Shown here one piece after another: positions 43,696-56,920 of a stretch of 64,000 bases of DNA. Each line of letters begins with the position of its first letter. Position 1 is the first letter of the stretch. Under the pieces are notes generated by a model. It made no database searches, was not told the DNA's origin, and saw nothing but the letters and a program-made list of their open reading frames with translations. Both the position numbers and the translations under genes were made by a program. Source of the DNA: Thysanoteuthis rhombus (Eukaryota; Mollusca; Cephalopoda; Oegopsida; Thysanoteuthidae); NCBI GenBank assembly GCA_963457665.1, contig OY735216.1, positions 40,924,294-40,988,293 of the forward strand, written 5' to 3'.

Positions 43696-45359
43696 GCAGT
43701 GTTATTGATAATTATTCATTATTCTTAATCATAATTCATCTTAAAATTGTTAAAATTGATTATTTACATAAATTAATTTTCAGACCATAATCTGATGACA
43801 GCGATTAAACAGGCCGATTGGAAAATGAATAGCAAGTCCACAGTGAGAATTGAACTTACAACCTCCTGTCAGAGGGGTCCCAGTATACACCATTTATCAA
43901 TGAGAACTTTATAGTTTTCTGGGAGGAAATATGAAAAATTAGAAATAATGTTGTATGAGAAGACTGTTAGGTCTTGATTGTAAGCAGTGTGGCAAAAAAC
44001 AAGTCAAAATTAATAATGAAGTTTCAATACTTCATCTGAGAATAAAATTTGAAAAATTAAAAATATCGTTAAAGTACGTCATGATTTTTAAATGAGTGCT
44101 CGCAAGCTAGTTATTCATTTCAAAACCAGAGCATCTCAGGTTCCCACTTAATCACCAAAATTAAGCAATATTTTTTTCTTTTACTGATAATGTGTATGAG
44201 AACATTATCGGTTACTTGAAGAGAGAAATTTTAAAATAACTGCAATCCATTACCAGATGAACTTGTTCAACCTTCTACCAGATCATTTTTCCATCAAATG
44301 ATTCATTTTGGATTATATTTTTTGTTTTATAAATCAAAAGTATGTAACATAGGAATCATAAAATTTTTTTTTTTTTTCCTCTTTTATACAGCCTAGGAAA
44401 AAAATCTCTAAATATACTGGGCAAGTATCCATAATATGCCAGATATCATCCTTAAAGCTAGAGTACCATTGCACAAAAAGATGTAAAATATAAATATATA
44501 TATAAATATAAATATATATATATAGCTAGCGAAGAACCTCATTAGCAAGTGGAGGAGAATTTTTTCTGCTTTATAAAAGCTATAAAAACTCCACATTTAG
44601 CTCAGAGATAGAATAAATTGTAACCTTAGTTGTTGCCACTTATCTTCCACGATTGGTACTGCTAGGCATAAGAAGTTCAGGATAGTCTCATTCTTGCTCT
44701 AAAATATAACAAGATGCCTAAATATTTTCATCCAAACTCAAAAGTTATTCTACGAATTAATTACCCCCTGATGTTTTGAAAAGAATAAAATATGAAAATT
44801 GTCTATACTTGGATAATCCATTAAGATTATTGATCACTGATATCATTCAAGCCAGGGGTGTTGTGCTAACTTTTTAGGTGATGGAGCTGACAGAATACAA
44901 GCCATTTCCCTATTATTTGGAACTGACAAATGTCAACAGGATTGGACAGCAACCATTACAGAGTTTGGGAAATGTATTCTGGTTCATTCATTTATTTTGG
45001 CTTTTTTTTTAAAAAACAAGAGGTGGCTGCTGCACAATACCACTGAATCCAGCTTTTATTCACCCATCAGAGGTCTTCTCAGTCAGTTCATCACCAGTCG
45101 TTTTTCAGCCAGCCTTGTTTCCATTTTTCCGTTTAGAATACCCCACAGTACTTGGAAATATTAGCCTAGTACATGGGAGGCTTTCTGCATTTTGGAATAT
45201 ATCTTTGTTTTTATAAATTAAAAGTATGTAATATAGAAATCATAGAAATATTTTTTTTTTCCTTTCACTCAAATTTTTTCTCTTTGAAAATTATCGGTCA
45301 TACAGTCATATATCATTCAAAATTGGATGTAGATTGGCTTGGTTCCTAACTTTGTTGTT

Positions 45360-46440
45360 CTACCTGACGCCTAGTATTTTCCTTATATATTTCATGTCAA
45401 ACACATCCACTCTCTTCTTGTGACTGGATTCCAAGTGCCATGTTTCACTGCAAGGCGGAAAGGACATTAGAATTTGTAAAACAGGACCTTGGTTTTCAGG
45501 GAGAATTTCTTGCTTCTCCAGATTTTGATAAGCCTTCTAAGAGATGTTGACACTTTGTCAATTCTCCAGTTTTAAGTCCATATCACCCTGATCATTAATT
45601 AAGTCACCCAGGTAGATGAAGTCATTAACTATTAGAAACTGTCACCAAAACTATCAAAATAGGTTTCTTCAGTTTTCAAATTGGTCCAGCTGACTAAGTA
45701 TGTATGTATGATGTGTACTGGTTACACCACTGATGCTAAAGAACTGAAATTTTCAACATTTACTCATTATTTTGTCTATAAAAAAATTTTTTTTTTCAAA
45801 TCCCTTCAACCTAAATAGGTTTTTAGTGGGGATTCAATTTATAATGTAAGTTTATGCTTATTTGGTCACTAGTTTGTGCCCAGTTGTTTTTTGAAAATTC
45901 AAACTTTTCAAGGATCCAACCAAAGGCAAGAAAAGTAACTTATTCACATGGCATGCAGCCAAAAGACATCGGTCATGTTTCTATTGGGTGATCAACCAGA
46001 CCTGTTTTTTTTTTTTTTTCTGACTTATAAGAATGTCATTCAGAGTTTGGCGGTTGTTAATCCTAGTCCTCCAGCAGAATCTCCAATTGCACCCACAAGG
46101 TTTTGAAGAGTTTTACCTGATATTGCTGCTCTATAATCAGCAAAGTCTCTATCCACCATTTTTCTATCTCCGTGCCAAATGAGGCCAATTCCCCATTGCT
46201 TTTTTGAGAACCTCATCAATAGTGACAATGAACAATATTGGAGACAGAATACAGCCTTGGTGAACACCAGTTAGAACCTGAAACCAATCACAGTAGCCAT
46301 AGTCTGTGCATATGCGACGAGAATTACTGTAAATGTTTCCATTGCTTTTACTACAGTCTCAGTTACATCATATGAGAGTAGCACACTCCACAGCATAGGT
46401 CTGTTGATACTGTAGAACAATTTTTTAAAGCCAATGAAAT
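45360..46440 (-). pseudogene. LINE reverse-transcriptase remnant, interrupted by repeat A
   Basis: Read on minus from 46440 down: FYSINRPMLWSVLL (palm entry), WGIGLIWHGDRKMVDRDFADY with DFADY where the catalytic Y/F-A-D-D is expected, SGKTLQNLVGAIGDSAGGLGL; then the repeat-A insert (45631-46005); then VNDFIYLGDLINDQGDMDLK, ETWHLESSHKKRVDVFDMKY. This order is that of a non-LTR retrotransposon RT. Multiple stops; the catalytic motif is changed and the copy is dead. Confidence 0.75.
45631..46005 (+). repeat. repeat family A, copy 6, inside a LINE
   Basis: ATTAGAAACTGTCACC at the left end, TTCTTCAGTTTTCAAATTGG, and TATTGGGTGATCAACCAGA at the right. It splits the LINE reading between GLGLT and VNDFIYLG, so the insertion is younger than the LINE. 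It is followed by a T15 run. Confidence 0.75.
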
Positions 46441-46819
46441 TCCCCTCTCAGAGAATGATAACCAGACATTTCTCAGATGCGTCTTAGTGTGAAGATCTGA
46501 TCGGCATAGGATTCATATGGTCTGGAATCTGACTATTTCTCAGGTAAAAGTATATATAATTTGTTAAGCAAGCCACTTGAAACTGGTAGTGGTCCTCATC
46601 TCCATTACACAACTGTCCCATCAATTGTGCATCAACCTTTAAAATATTCACTCCATTTGAAATTCTCTTAAATTTCCTAAGGTTTCTGCCAGTTTATCCT
46701 AAACTGATTCCTTCAGTACTTCCCATATTGTTACACAGTTTTGACATCAGAATGAGTTTTCTCAGTTTTGTTGAATAAGCTATATTCTTAAATGAGAAGC
46801 ATGCCATGTCCACATAAAA

Positions 46820-47145
46820 GAATCATTCTCAACCTCACATGGAAAAATCACAAGTCAGCAAAATATATATCTGGGGAAAAACAGGAATCCAAGACATCAC
46901 AGAATCCATTAGAAAACTCAAATGGCCATGGGCTGGTCATGTTGCAAGAATGGCAGACAACTTACAACATGGATTCCCAGAAATCAAAGCATAACTGAGG
47001 CCTGCAGAATACAAAACGGAGAGATGAACTAGAGAAGTTCAGAAAGTATTGTTTCAGTGACGTCCACAATAGAGAGGCCTTGTGAATCATGGGGAAGGTC
47101 TATGTCCAACGACGACCAATAGAAGACTGATGATGATGAATAAAT
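46820..47145 (+). pseudogene. LINE ORF2 C-terminal fragment
   Basis: GIQDITESIRKLKWPWAGHV then ARMAD match the same KWxWAGH region as at 32.3 kb, in opposite orientation. Ends in a GATGATGA run (47131-47139), like the 3' tail of the copy at 31.8 kb, so the two belong to one family. Confidence 0.7.
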
Positions 47146-47149
47146 ATCA

Positions 47150-50100
47150 ATCCAATATGGGGTTTCTGTAGATTGTTTGAGTATAATTCTTGAAAAAAAG
47201 TAGATGAAGCATCTAAATGAAATACAAAATTTTGTTTTATCAATCAAACTCCTTGCGTTCTTGATGTTGTTGCCAAAATTTTCCAGTGAATCTATTCCTG
47301 AGCCTTCATCAGTTGTAGAATCCATAACAAAATAAAAAAACAACTGCACTTCTTCAGAAAATGATTACAGAAAAACGATTATATTAGATACAGAGAGGAA
47401 ACCAATTCGACTCTATACATGAGGGAATTCTCAAATACCTTCTTTGTCGAGCAAAGAATACTATATAGTGCTGGGATCTATTCTAGCTTGATATACACCC
47501 AGCCAACAAGCCATTATATACTACTTCTTTCAATTTTCTCACCCTCTAGCAGAGGTTCCCGTCAAATATTTAGGCCTCATTCCAGAGAAAATAAACATAC
47601 CAGATTTTTCTTCCACCCCTTTGGCTATGGCTTTTTCAAGTTGTGTGAGTCTGACTAGATGACTGTTGGTACTCATACAAAACTGGGGTCCAATGACTAA
47701 AGCAAAGAGGTTATTTTCCTTAGATCATTTTTTAAAAATTCACAAAAATAATCTCTATTTATTTTTAAATCTTTCTCTTGAAGATGCCCACAAAAATCTG
47801 ATGGTACATATTGCAGAATTCAAATGTACCCTACATCCTAAGGTGTACTTGTTTTGTTTTGTTCTAAAAATTAATTTTTTTTCTTCTAATTTTTAAACAT
47901 ACGATCATCATTCAATCATATTTGTATTTTACTGAATATTTTATTGGGAAAGCACAAAACGCTTGAAAGCATTCCTGAAGAATTCTGTTTAGACAATTAA
48001 TAACTGAGGCAATAGCTGATGAGTTAACGATATCCATTTTTTGATAAAATCACAAACAAAAAATCATCTTCTATATGCCAATAAAAAGTTTTCACGAATC
48101 ACTTTAGACATGTGTGCCATTCATTCACCATTCCGAGCTGGAAAATGTAGACTTCTCTCTTATTAGTCATACGTTTCCTTGTACAATGGAATAGTTAAGG
48201 AAGGTTATGTTAGTTTTAATCAATTCAACTCAAAAAATGTTTTGTGACTGTTGATAAAAGTAATCAAATTTATAAAAATTTTGCATGAGCATCAAAGAAT
48301 ACCAGACATCAGACTTCCTCCCATTGTTTCTTATCAAAAAAGAAATAATTTTTAATAGAAGAATTAAATTTCTTTAATACATGCCCATTCTCTCAGGGCA
48401 AATAACAAATGGTTTAAGACTGTGGTTTTCAAACCAGGGGTCCGAAAACCCATGAGGATTAGACAACTAATCTTCAGGGGAGATTGCAAATCTTGTGGCA
48501 AAAAAACATCATCACCCATTACATAGCAAGTGGAAAAAAATTAATTATTGTACACAGACTTGTACCATGTATTAGAATTTGAATAAATGTGATCCATTCA
48601 GAATGTTTCTTTTTATTGTAGTTCACTAAGTGCAGTATAATAAGTAGATGCTAAAAATAAATGTCTGCTAAATGATTTCCTTTACTGAAGAGGTCCTTGA
48701 GTATTTAAAGTTTAGAAACCACGGGTCTAATTTATGAATTTTGAGCTTTAATGTAACACAAAGCAAGCAAGATGAAATTTCTAGAAATATTTTTCATTAT
48801 TAGATAATGTTAAGAATGATAATTAAAAAGTCCTTTTTAGCTTTTTGGAATGTTGTTCTTACATCAAAAGAAGGAACTTTTGCCATGCACATGATTTTTA
48901 CAAGTTTTTACAGAACACTTCTCATGCAAAAGAATTGTGCAATAAAATGTCTTTTTAGAAAACTGTATACAACCATGAAATTCTCTATGACATATCAACC
49001 AAAAAGATTTTTAATGATTAATAAGTCTGTTTGATGATTTTTGTCATCCCTTGATTCTATTGACTGAGTGACAATAAGAGATTTGGTATACTATATGACC
49101 AAGTGTGATGCGTAAGTCATCAAAGTAGAGAAGAAAGGCTTTTAGATGAATAGGACTAGTGGCACTTAAAATGGCTGTGAATATGCATTTTATTCATAGT
49201 TAATGAATTTACTTTGTGTTATAGTTTGCATCCTTTGGAGATACAAAATGAGCATATCATTTATGCAGAATAATCAAATTGGCTCAGAGTCTGTCTATCC
49301 GTTCATCTTAGTAATGTAAAATATGCAATAGAACTAGAGCCCAGTGTGGAAAAAAACTGCAGAAATGAACTCTCAAAGTTCAACACGTAAAAGACACTCA
49401 ATCTGCAAAGACAGTTATACAACTGCGTGTGTCATGATTATTTTTCGTTTGCACAAGTCTACAATATCCTGCTAATGGGTCTTAAATAAATCTAGTTTAA
49501 TATTCTCTATAAAACTGGATTTTTTCAGCCTACTGAGTTCATTTGGTACAAGTTTTTGAGAGAGATTATGACAGTCAATAGAAGCGCATACCTGCAACCA
49601 AGCTAAGGAAATCTGAGAGTGTAACATATAAATATGTGTGTGATTGTTAATCTCATTCAACTGATAGGATGATGGCGTCTACATGCAATGATAGAAAGAA
49701 AACAGGAAGTCTTTTTTTCACCAGGAAAGGCTCCCCACATTTACTCACTGATGGTTCTGATGCAGTTGCAAATATTTACCACCCACTCACCAGTAGTTGC
49801 TCTCAGCTATGAAAGAGCCATTTTATAAAAAAAAGCATTTGCTCCTTACTCTTAGCTGATTTCAGCTATAAGAATCCCTAAACAATGTCAATATTTTTCT
49901 TTGTATCAGTTTATTGAAGAAACAAAATTTTCATGAATTGATTTCTTTTAAATAAAACTCTATTTTTCTTTAATTTTCAAAAATGGCACATTGAAAATTC
50001 AATATGACATTTTCTTTTCTACTAAAGCACCTATTTTTCCTTATATTTCATAACACATTTTTAAGGTTTTAGGATATTACATGATAAATGTTATGATATA

Positions 50101-50430
50101 GTTTGAGTATTTATTTAAGCTAATGAATTATCTTCTGCACATTTAAACAAAATTATTCATCATTTCAAATAGAATTCCTCTAGATCTTAAAATCATTAAA
50201 AAAAAAACAAGAATAGAAAACATTTACCAAAGTGAAAAAAACTATCAGCTACCTACAAAAATAATTGCTTTTTTATTATTTTAAATTTTGATGCTTATTT
50301 TCTAATAAACTAGATTTAACTTTGCCCATGTATTATATCATTTTTAAATGTGTATTTCATTCTACTGATTTATGGCAAAGGTTTATTTTCACTAATTATC
50401 GCAGGCCATCAAATTAAAGAGGGGAAAAGG
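47150..50430. other. intergenic, no gene seen apart from the MITE
   Basis: AT-rich; open frames such as those at 47419-47658 and 48807-49034 have no recognisable motifs and no splice or codon support. Confidence 0.5.
48423..48722. mobile_element. hAT-like MITE, decayed
   Basis: Left end CTGTGGTTTTCAAACCAGGG and right end (inverted) CCGTGGTTTCTAAACTTT have the CAGTGGTTCTCAAA pattern of hAT termini. Flanks GTTTAAGA and GTCTAATT may be a worn 8-bp duplication. Non-coding interior. Confidence 0.55.
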
Positions 50431-50439
50431 CAAATCTGA

Positions 50440-51199
50440 TCAATTCAATAACATGAGTTTAAAAGGAGAGGTTAAGTGGCAAAAACTGCTCACAATTTCA
50501 ATGAAGTTTTCAGTCATTGAATATACAGCTAAATATTGGTTCCCAAAATTTTGTTACAGGGACAAGGGCCTTGAACATGAGGAGGGTTGTAGTATGTGTT
50601 CTGTGATTGGCAACAACCTTATGAGGGCTATTACTGTAGCGGACACACTCGAAACAACTTGAGAGGTTGCAGAATGACTAAACGTTGACCATTCAATAGT
50701 TGTTCAGCATTTGCAAAAAAATGGAAGACAAAAAAAAATTGACAAATGAGCTGAGTAACAATAGAGGAAACATGCTGTAACAAAGTCTGCTCTGCACTTC
50801 CTTTGCACTACAAAATGGTCCATTTCTTGATTGCATTGTGATATGTGACAAAAATGGATTCTATACAACTGTTGGTGGGGTGGAGTCATCCGCTACAACT
50901 TCTTAGATCTTGCCAAAACCATCACAGCAAATAAATATCACCTGTTTACATCTAGTATTGCTCAATCAAAAGAAATGATTCTCCTCCATGACAATGCCTG
51001 ACCACATCTCCCAGATGACTCCGCTGAAATGAAACCATCTTTTCAAGCCTTTCAATCACTTCCTGCAATGGAAGGTCAGCAATAACCAATCAACAGCTAA
51101 AAGTGTCTTCAAAGAATTCATTGGTACAGGACTCCTGAATCAAATAAAGTTTGTAGTTGGTAGAAATGCATAGCTTCCAGTGGTTCTTATTTCAATTAA
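50440..51199 (+). pseudogene. mariner transposase, decayed
   Basis: Frames carry AKYWFPKFCYRDKGLEHEEG, TVADTLETT-EVAE-LNVDHS (helix-turn-helix part), then QKWILYN, GVIRYNFLDLAKTITANKY, LLHDNA-PH (second catalytic Asp region), VFKEFIGTG and the terminal SSGSYFN. The order and the last motif are those of mariner (SETMAR-type) transposases. Stops and a deletion remove the DNA between helix-turn-helix and the first catalytic Asp, so it is dead. Confidence 0.8.
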
Positions 51200-51714
51200 T
51201 AAATTCTATTCTAAGCTGAGATGTACAGCTTTAAAGTTATTGTTGAAAGACTGCAACTATTATTGCATCAAATATCTAGCGAAAACAGTTTGATTTTGAA
51301 CCAAAATTCATCATTTAATTATTCTTTGCATCAGATTAATAGAGAGGCAAAGAGTGATGTCATCTGACTTTTAGTTCCAGTCACAAAAATCCTGCCACTT
51401 TTTTTAAATAGGATTTTGCTTGTTACTTTTCTTTTGTTTTTTTTCTTTTCTTACAAGAAAACTTTTTTTCAGTATAGAAATCACTTATATATATTTATAA
51501 TTCATATCAATCAGTGTATTGAAAATAATAATTTATTTGAATAATCAAAAGATTTGGGGAATCTGTGTATTAGAGAGATTGGAAGATTCGAAGAATCCAT
51601 ACATTAAAATGTTTTATTAAAATTAAATAAATTTTTTTTTCAAATTCATACATGCACACTTATAAAAATTTAAATACTAAATAATTTGATAATTAATGTG
51701 AATAAAGGTATACA

Positions 51715-51810
51715 TGAATAAATAAGAACCATAAGTTAAATGATACATCCACCATCAGAGGTAGTAGTTATTGAAGGAGGAAAAGAAGAAGATAAGGATG
51801 ATTCACCCAA
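51715..51810 (-). repeat. repeat family F, partial copy 3
   Basis: AAGAACCATAAGTTAAATGA and the following GGTAGTAG...GAAGGAGGAAAAGAAGAAG parallel 19705-19785. Confidence 0.5.
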
Positions 51811-52064
51811 AAGTCTAGGTCCGAGTTTCATATTAATCCAACATGATATGACTGAGAAAATTGAAATTCAACATACCAACTGAAAAGCGCGTGGATGCAT
51901 AAAAAAAAAAATGATTCGCTTCAGCCTTATACATCCATTTGATTATAAAAAATCTTTTAATTATAATTATCAACCACTGCTACCTACAACACTGGTTTAT
52001 ATATTGGGTTTAGGTTATTCCTGTATTCTGACATTTATATGTATCTATGTATCTATATTATTGA

Positions 52065-52580
52065 AAAATGGATGTATAATCTGATAGAAATAACTATAAA
52101 TGCATTATTTTACTTTGAACCACTATTTGAAATGACCTCCCTTTATTTCATGGTGAAAGTATCATTTGGTCTAGACAGCATAAATAGAATAAACAATTAC
52201 AGAAAATCTAATTTGTAAGTAATACGATGCATTTATCATCATTTCTGTCAGATTATATATCCATTCCTTGATAATATGATTGTCCACATTGAGGAACAAA
52301 TAGAGCAGATATTGACAGTGAATGAACAAAATGAGAATTTGAGGATAAAGCAGTTATTTGGGTTTTTGCATAACTGGTGACTGTTAAACTCAATGATAAG
52401 AGCAACACTACATTGAAGCAGCTATCTATCAGTTGCAAGTTTGATTCCTGCAGTAGCCCCATTTTTTAAAATTGTTTGTTCTATTTATGCTGTCAAGGCC
52501 AAATGATACTTTCTCTGTGTAATAACAAGAGATCATTCCAAATAGAGTTTACAAGTAATATAACACATTTATAATCATCC
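52065..52580 (+). mobile_element. tRNA-derived SINE-like repeat family B, copy 2
   Basis: CTCAATGATAAGAGCA (A-box-like) and TTGCAAGTTTGATTCCTGC (B box) on plus at about 52390-52460, bracketed by the same flanks as copy 1 (TTTGAAATGACCTCCC; GAGATCATTCCAAATAG). Confidence 0.65.
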
Positions 52581-52669
52581 ATGTATCTACATATCAGGAC
52601 TTTACCTAGCCCTAACACAGTTCATAATTGAAATTTGAAATTTTGCACACACACTCCCCTTACAGAGTT

Positions 52670-52905
52670 GAGGAAATGCTTTTTTTGTTTTTTTCCTCAC
52701 CAAAATAAGGTTTCAGTAGATGGTTCAATTATCCATATGAGTTTATGCTAAATTGGTCCCTCAATTTGTGTCCATACTTGTTTTTTGAAAATTTGGGTAT
52801 TTTAGTTCCCAACAAAAGCAAGAGAAGTAACTTACTCATTCATTCCCCTTTTTTTCCAATTTTTTAATTGATCATTCCAACAAGACAAAAGACATTGGTC
52901 AACGG
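52670..52905 (+). repeat. repeat family A, copy 7 (plus fragment at 53035-53115)
   Basis: GTTTATGCTAAATTGGTCCC, CCCAACAAAAGCAAGAGAAG and AAAAGACATTGGTCA. The fragment at 53035-53115 has GGTTCAATTTACAATAAAG. Confidence 0.65.
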
Positions 52906-53239
52906 AAGCCTGGGAAAAAAAACACATTTTCATGTAACTGTTATTGTGGTTGCAGTTATTAATCACTACAACCCACATCAAACCAATTCGAACACTTTAA
53001 ATCCCGAACATACGCACACACTCTCCCTCAATGGGTAGTGAAATGGTTTCTTAGAATTTTTGGACACCCCCTGTTTTCAGGGGAGGGTTCAATTTACAAT
53101 AAAGTTTATGCTAGATTTACATGATAAGAATGAGTATATATATGGATGATGGTGATTCATAATTTCCCTTGGAATGCAAGTTATTATCATAATTAACTGT
53201 TCTCATTTCTATTGATATTCGGACCATCCTCGTCTTTGT

Positions 53240-53475
53240 TGTTTTTCATACAACGTCTCGGCCGTTGCACTCTACGGCCTTCGTCAGGTATCATCTGGTA
53301 GATTTGGGAAGTAACGAACCGAACCCTTTATTTATCCGACGGGGGTATATTGACCGTACTCCCCTTTTTAGCGTTAGTGGTATTGTTATACTGTCTCGCA
53401 CTAGGATCGAACCTAGAACCATCATTAACAGTAATTTGTCTGATGCTGTAACCACTGCGCTATGCGTGCATGTAA
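53240..53475 (-). mobile_element. tRNA-derived SINE (cephalopod-type), well preserved
   Basis: On minus, CATAGCGCAGTGGTTACAG is an almost perfect A box and GGTTCTAGGTTCGATCCTAG a near-perfect B box with T-arm; the rest is a non-tRNA body ending CTCGGCCGTTG...ACGGCCTTCGTCAGG-type sequence at about 53250-53290. A shorter relative of that tail is at 37640-37695. Confidence 0.8.
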
Positions 53476-53479
53476 CGAA

Positions 53480-54690
53480 TATTCCAAAAAATGACTAAAA
53501 CATACCAAAATTTCTTTTTCAGCATAAACTGGTTGTCCTATACTTACAAATTATGCAGAATCACAGTCTACACAAAAAAAAGAAACAAAAAAATTTCTCC
53601 GTCATAAAATAGGAAGTAGGATTATTGTGGCTGGAACTAGAAATTGGTAGATGATGTTAGCAATTTGCCACATTATATATTGAGTAATTTTATTGTCCTC
53701 TAACGAAAAATTGAAGATTTTGCTGTTATCTCTAATAGAAGTGCGAATACAATCAATAAGTAACCATACTGTTAAACTAAAAGAAATAATTCCAAGAAGC
53801 AGTTCAGAGGACTATCAACGTATCACTTTTTTTTTCTTAGCTTAGCTTACTTCAACTTTTCACTCAATTCAATAGATAGAAAAGTAATTTATGTAGGTAC
53901 ACTTCAGAAAAAAACATGCCATATCAAGTGAAGAATACAGTACTTGGTAGAATCGTTATTTCAGATTAACACTGAAATAAGCATTATCATAAAAGATGAC
54001 CAAATTACCACTCACTAGAAGTGCCGAACAGTAAAATTACCCGAAACCACTTATCACTAACCTCAACATGGTGGCAAATTTAGTGCTTTTCATATCAGAT
54101 TTAGCGCAATTGTTTTAGCAGTGCAAACATCTGACATTTAGTGCTATTTTTAGCCTATTTTAAGCGCTATTTCCCAGCAATTTCAGACAAATCTAGCTAT
54201 TTTTTGCTATAAAAAAATATTGTTTTTTTTAGTGTGTTTTGGAATTTTTGGATGCTTTTTCAAGGTCAATTTCACACGGAAAATCTTTTTTGGGTTGGCC
54301 ATACTGATCCTCAGCACATATGGCACACAAATTTCTGAACAATTATTTATCACCAGGGAAGCTATATAATGCATTCTCCGTAGCTTAAGGTTTTTTTTAA
54401 CTTTCAAACATTCAATTTCATGGGGTAAACATAAAACAGACAAGTGTCTCTTTATTCTGAGTGGCTAGATCAAAAAGGATACTGATTTGAAATTTTGTAG
54501 TTATTGGTAGCACGTAGCAAACAACTAGTAGTTCACAGCTTTTAAATCATTAAAACGGATTTAAAAGTCAAGTTGAAAAAATGTTTTGAAGTGGACTAAA
54601 CCATAAAAAAAAAAATCTTCATCTTCATTTCTTGCAATGGTTTATCAAATTTATTGTTTCAGAATGGGACGGACGCATGTTATATATATA
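53480..54690. other. intergenic, no gene seen
   Basis: AT-rich DNA without recognisable exons or elements. Confidence 0.5.
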
Positions 54691-54694
54691 TATA

Positions 54695-55164
54695 TATATG
54701 TGTGTGTGTGAGTGTGTATTAAGAAATGGATGTATATGATCTGACAGAATGATAATAAATTGCGTTATATTGTATAGAAACATTTATTTGAAATGATCCC
54801 CATTCGTCACATAGTTAATGAATCATCTACCTAGGACAATGTAAATAAAAATAACAATATAAGAAAATGGGGCTGCTGAAGGAATTGAACCTGCGATTGA
54901 TACTCTTACCATTAAGCTGTTGCATTAAAAGAAACGAATAGACAGAATAAACAGAATGAGAATTTGGAGTGAAAGCAGTTATTAGAGCCTTTGCATAACC
55001 GGCAACTGTTCAACTTGATGGTAAAAGCATTGCTACATTGAAGCAGCTCTATTTTCTTCAATTTTTTTTCTATTTATGTTGTCTAGGTCGTATGATACAT
55101 TAACCGTGTAACAATGGGAGATGATTTCAAATACATGTTTCTGTATGATATAATGCAATTTATA

Positions 55165-55207
<43 letters not shown>

Positions 55208-55247
55208 TTTTTTTATCATCATACACACATAAAGAGTGTTCAGATTT

Positions 55248-55303
<56 letters not shown>

Positions 55304-55309
55304 TATAAT

Positions 55310-55343
<34 letters not shown>

Positions 55344-55349
55344 ATATAA
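54695..55349. mobile_element. repeat family B, head-to-head pair with (TA)n
   Basis: A tRNA-like unit on minus (54865-54925: GCTTAATGGTAAGAG and GCAGGTTCAATTCC) faces a diverged unit on plus (55005-55060: CAACTTGATGGTAAAAGCA). The outer flanks GAAATGATCCCC and GGGAGATGATTTC are inverted. It ends in two long (TA)n runs (55168-55203, 55250-55349). Confidence 0.7.
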
Positions 55350-55686
55350 CTGTGTGAGTGTATTACTTGGATATAGAATCTGACAATATCAAAGTATTAT
55401 GACATTAAGTGTTTCGCCTATATGGCTTCATCAGAAATGTTGAATAATAAAAGCTTTAAAAATGGACAAGAAATGAAAAATAATCAAAATACGATTTATA
55501 CCAGTCACCCTATTGTAACTGCCACTGCAAAAAAATCCCAAAGATAACAAAACCAAAATAATATCTATTTCACCCATAACGGCATGAATGCTGAATGCTA
55601 TTTTTGAAACTTTCATTTTTTTTAACATTATTTCTGATGAAGGTACAACACGTAAAATAAATTTTCCTAAATGTCATAAAACTCAA

Positions 55687-55687
<1 letters not shown>

Positions 55688-55725
<38 letters not shown>

Positions 55726-55869
55726 TGTAAACACAAAAAGTGTTCATATTTCTTGATATATATATATATATGTACACACACACAAATAGTAAGTTCATAT
55801 TTCTTCATAATATATATATATATATACATATATATGTGTGTGTATATGCATATACATACTTACATACAT

Positions 55870-55911
<42 letters not shown>

Positions 55912-55912
55912 G
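55688..55912. repeat. compound TA/CA microsatellite cluster
   Basis: Four TA runs joined to CA/TG runs, with TGTTCATATTTCTT-type spacers repeated between them. Open frames here encode only Tyr-Ile and Thr-His repeats. Confidence 0.9.
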
Positions 55913-56854
55913 AGTGGGTTCATTTTTCTCAATAAGCAAAACAAATAACCATGATATAGCAGTCGCTTATTTACCATAAGATTGACAAGTCATACATGAT
56001 CACTTTCATAACACATGGATAAAATAGAATGAATGGACAGACTAGATTTTCATCCTAGTTCTTGCAAAATCATTGGTGAGAAAAATATACTTACATGAAA
56101 TACTTCTTCTGATCGTTTTTTTATGCATAATTCAGAAAAATGAACTAGAAAAAACCCACAGGGTATGAATATGCTTTAACAGTGTTGGGTTTGTTTTAAC
56201 AGAGAACATTTACCAACAGAATTAGTTACATATTTCCTTTAGTAAATACTATGCATTGGACTAAAAATGTTAGAAGACATTTCCAGGATATTTGATAATG
56301 CTATAGTATAGTCTGTTACACTTCCTCACTGGCTCCCAGCAGCCTTACCCGAGCCTCACCCAAAGCTCACCAAGGCTCTCAAAATTTAGTCCTAATATCA
56401 TTTCTTATATAAAAACTTTGATCATCCTCAAAGTTTTCAGGCTTAATTTTGCCCCGGCTCGTACAAAATGCTGACACTGTCACAGCATTTAGTTAGATGG
56501 GACAATAAAGAAAAACTGTATAGTACCAATTTAACGGTGATATATGAGGTGCCCATCCTGAAATCCAAAAGCCAAACATTGACTGATAGACCACTGGGAA
56601 GGCTGTAGAATGAATTGGGTGAAGCGTTGTGTTAAATTGAAGATGGGAAGAAGAGATTAGATTGTCCGAACAAGAGTTTGTATGTATAATGGACGATCCT
56701 TGAACTAACGCAGTTTCTTGGATTTCTTGAATAACCATTTTGAATAGCAAAAAGTAGCTAGATTTATTAAAAGGGAGGAAATTAGTATGCTGGACATGAT
56801 TTCAAAACCAGTATCTTGAAAAAGGGTTTTATAATTTTGTTAATAACTGATTGG

Positions 56855-56912
<58 letters not shown>
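56855..56912. repeat. (TA)n microsatellite
   Basis: About 29 units. Confidence 0.95.

Positions 56913-56920
<8 letters not shown>

Noticed and set aside
46040..46267. 75-codon minus-strand protein as a host gene
   Set aside because: It is the palm segment of a LINE reverse transcriptase, with DFADY and flanking RT motifs.
55083..55935. Open frames of Tyr-Ile and Thr-His repeats on both strands
   Set aside because: Translations of (TA)n and (CA)n microsatellites; no codon or homology signal.
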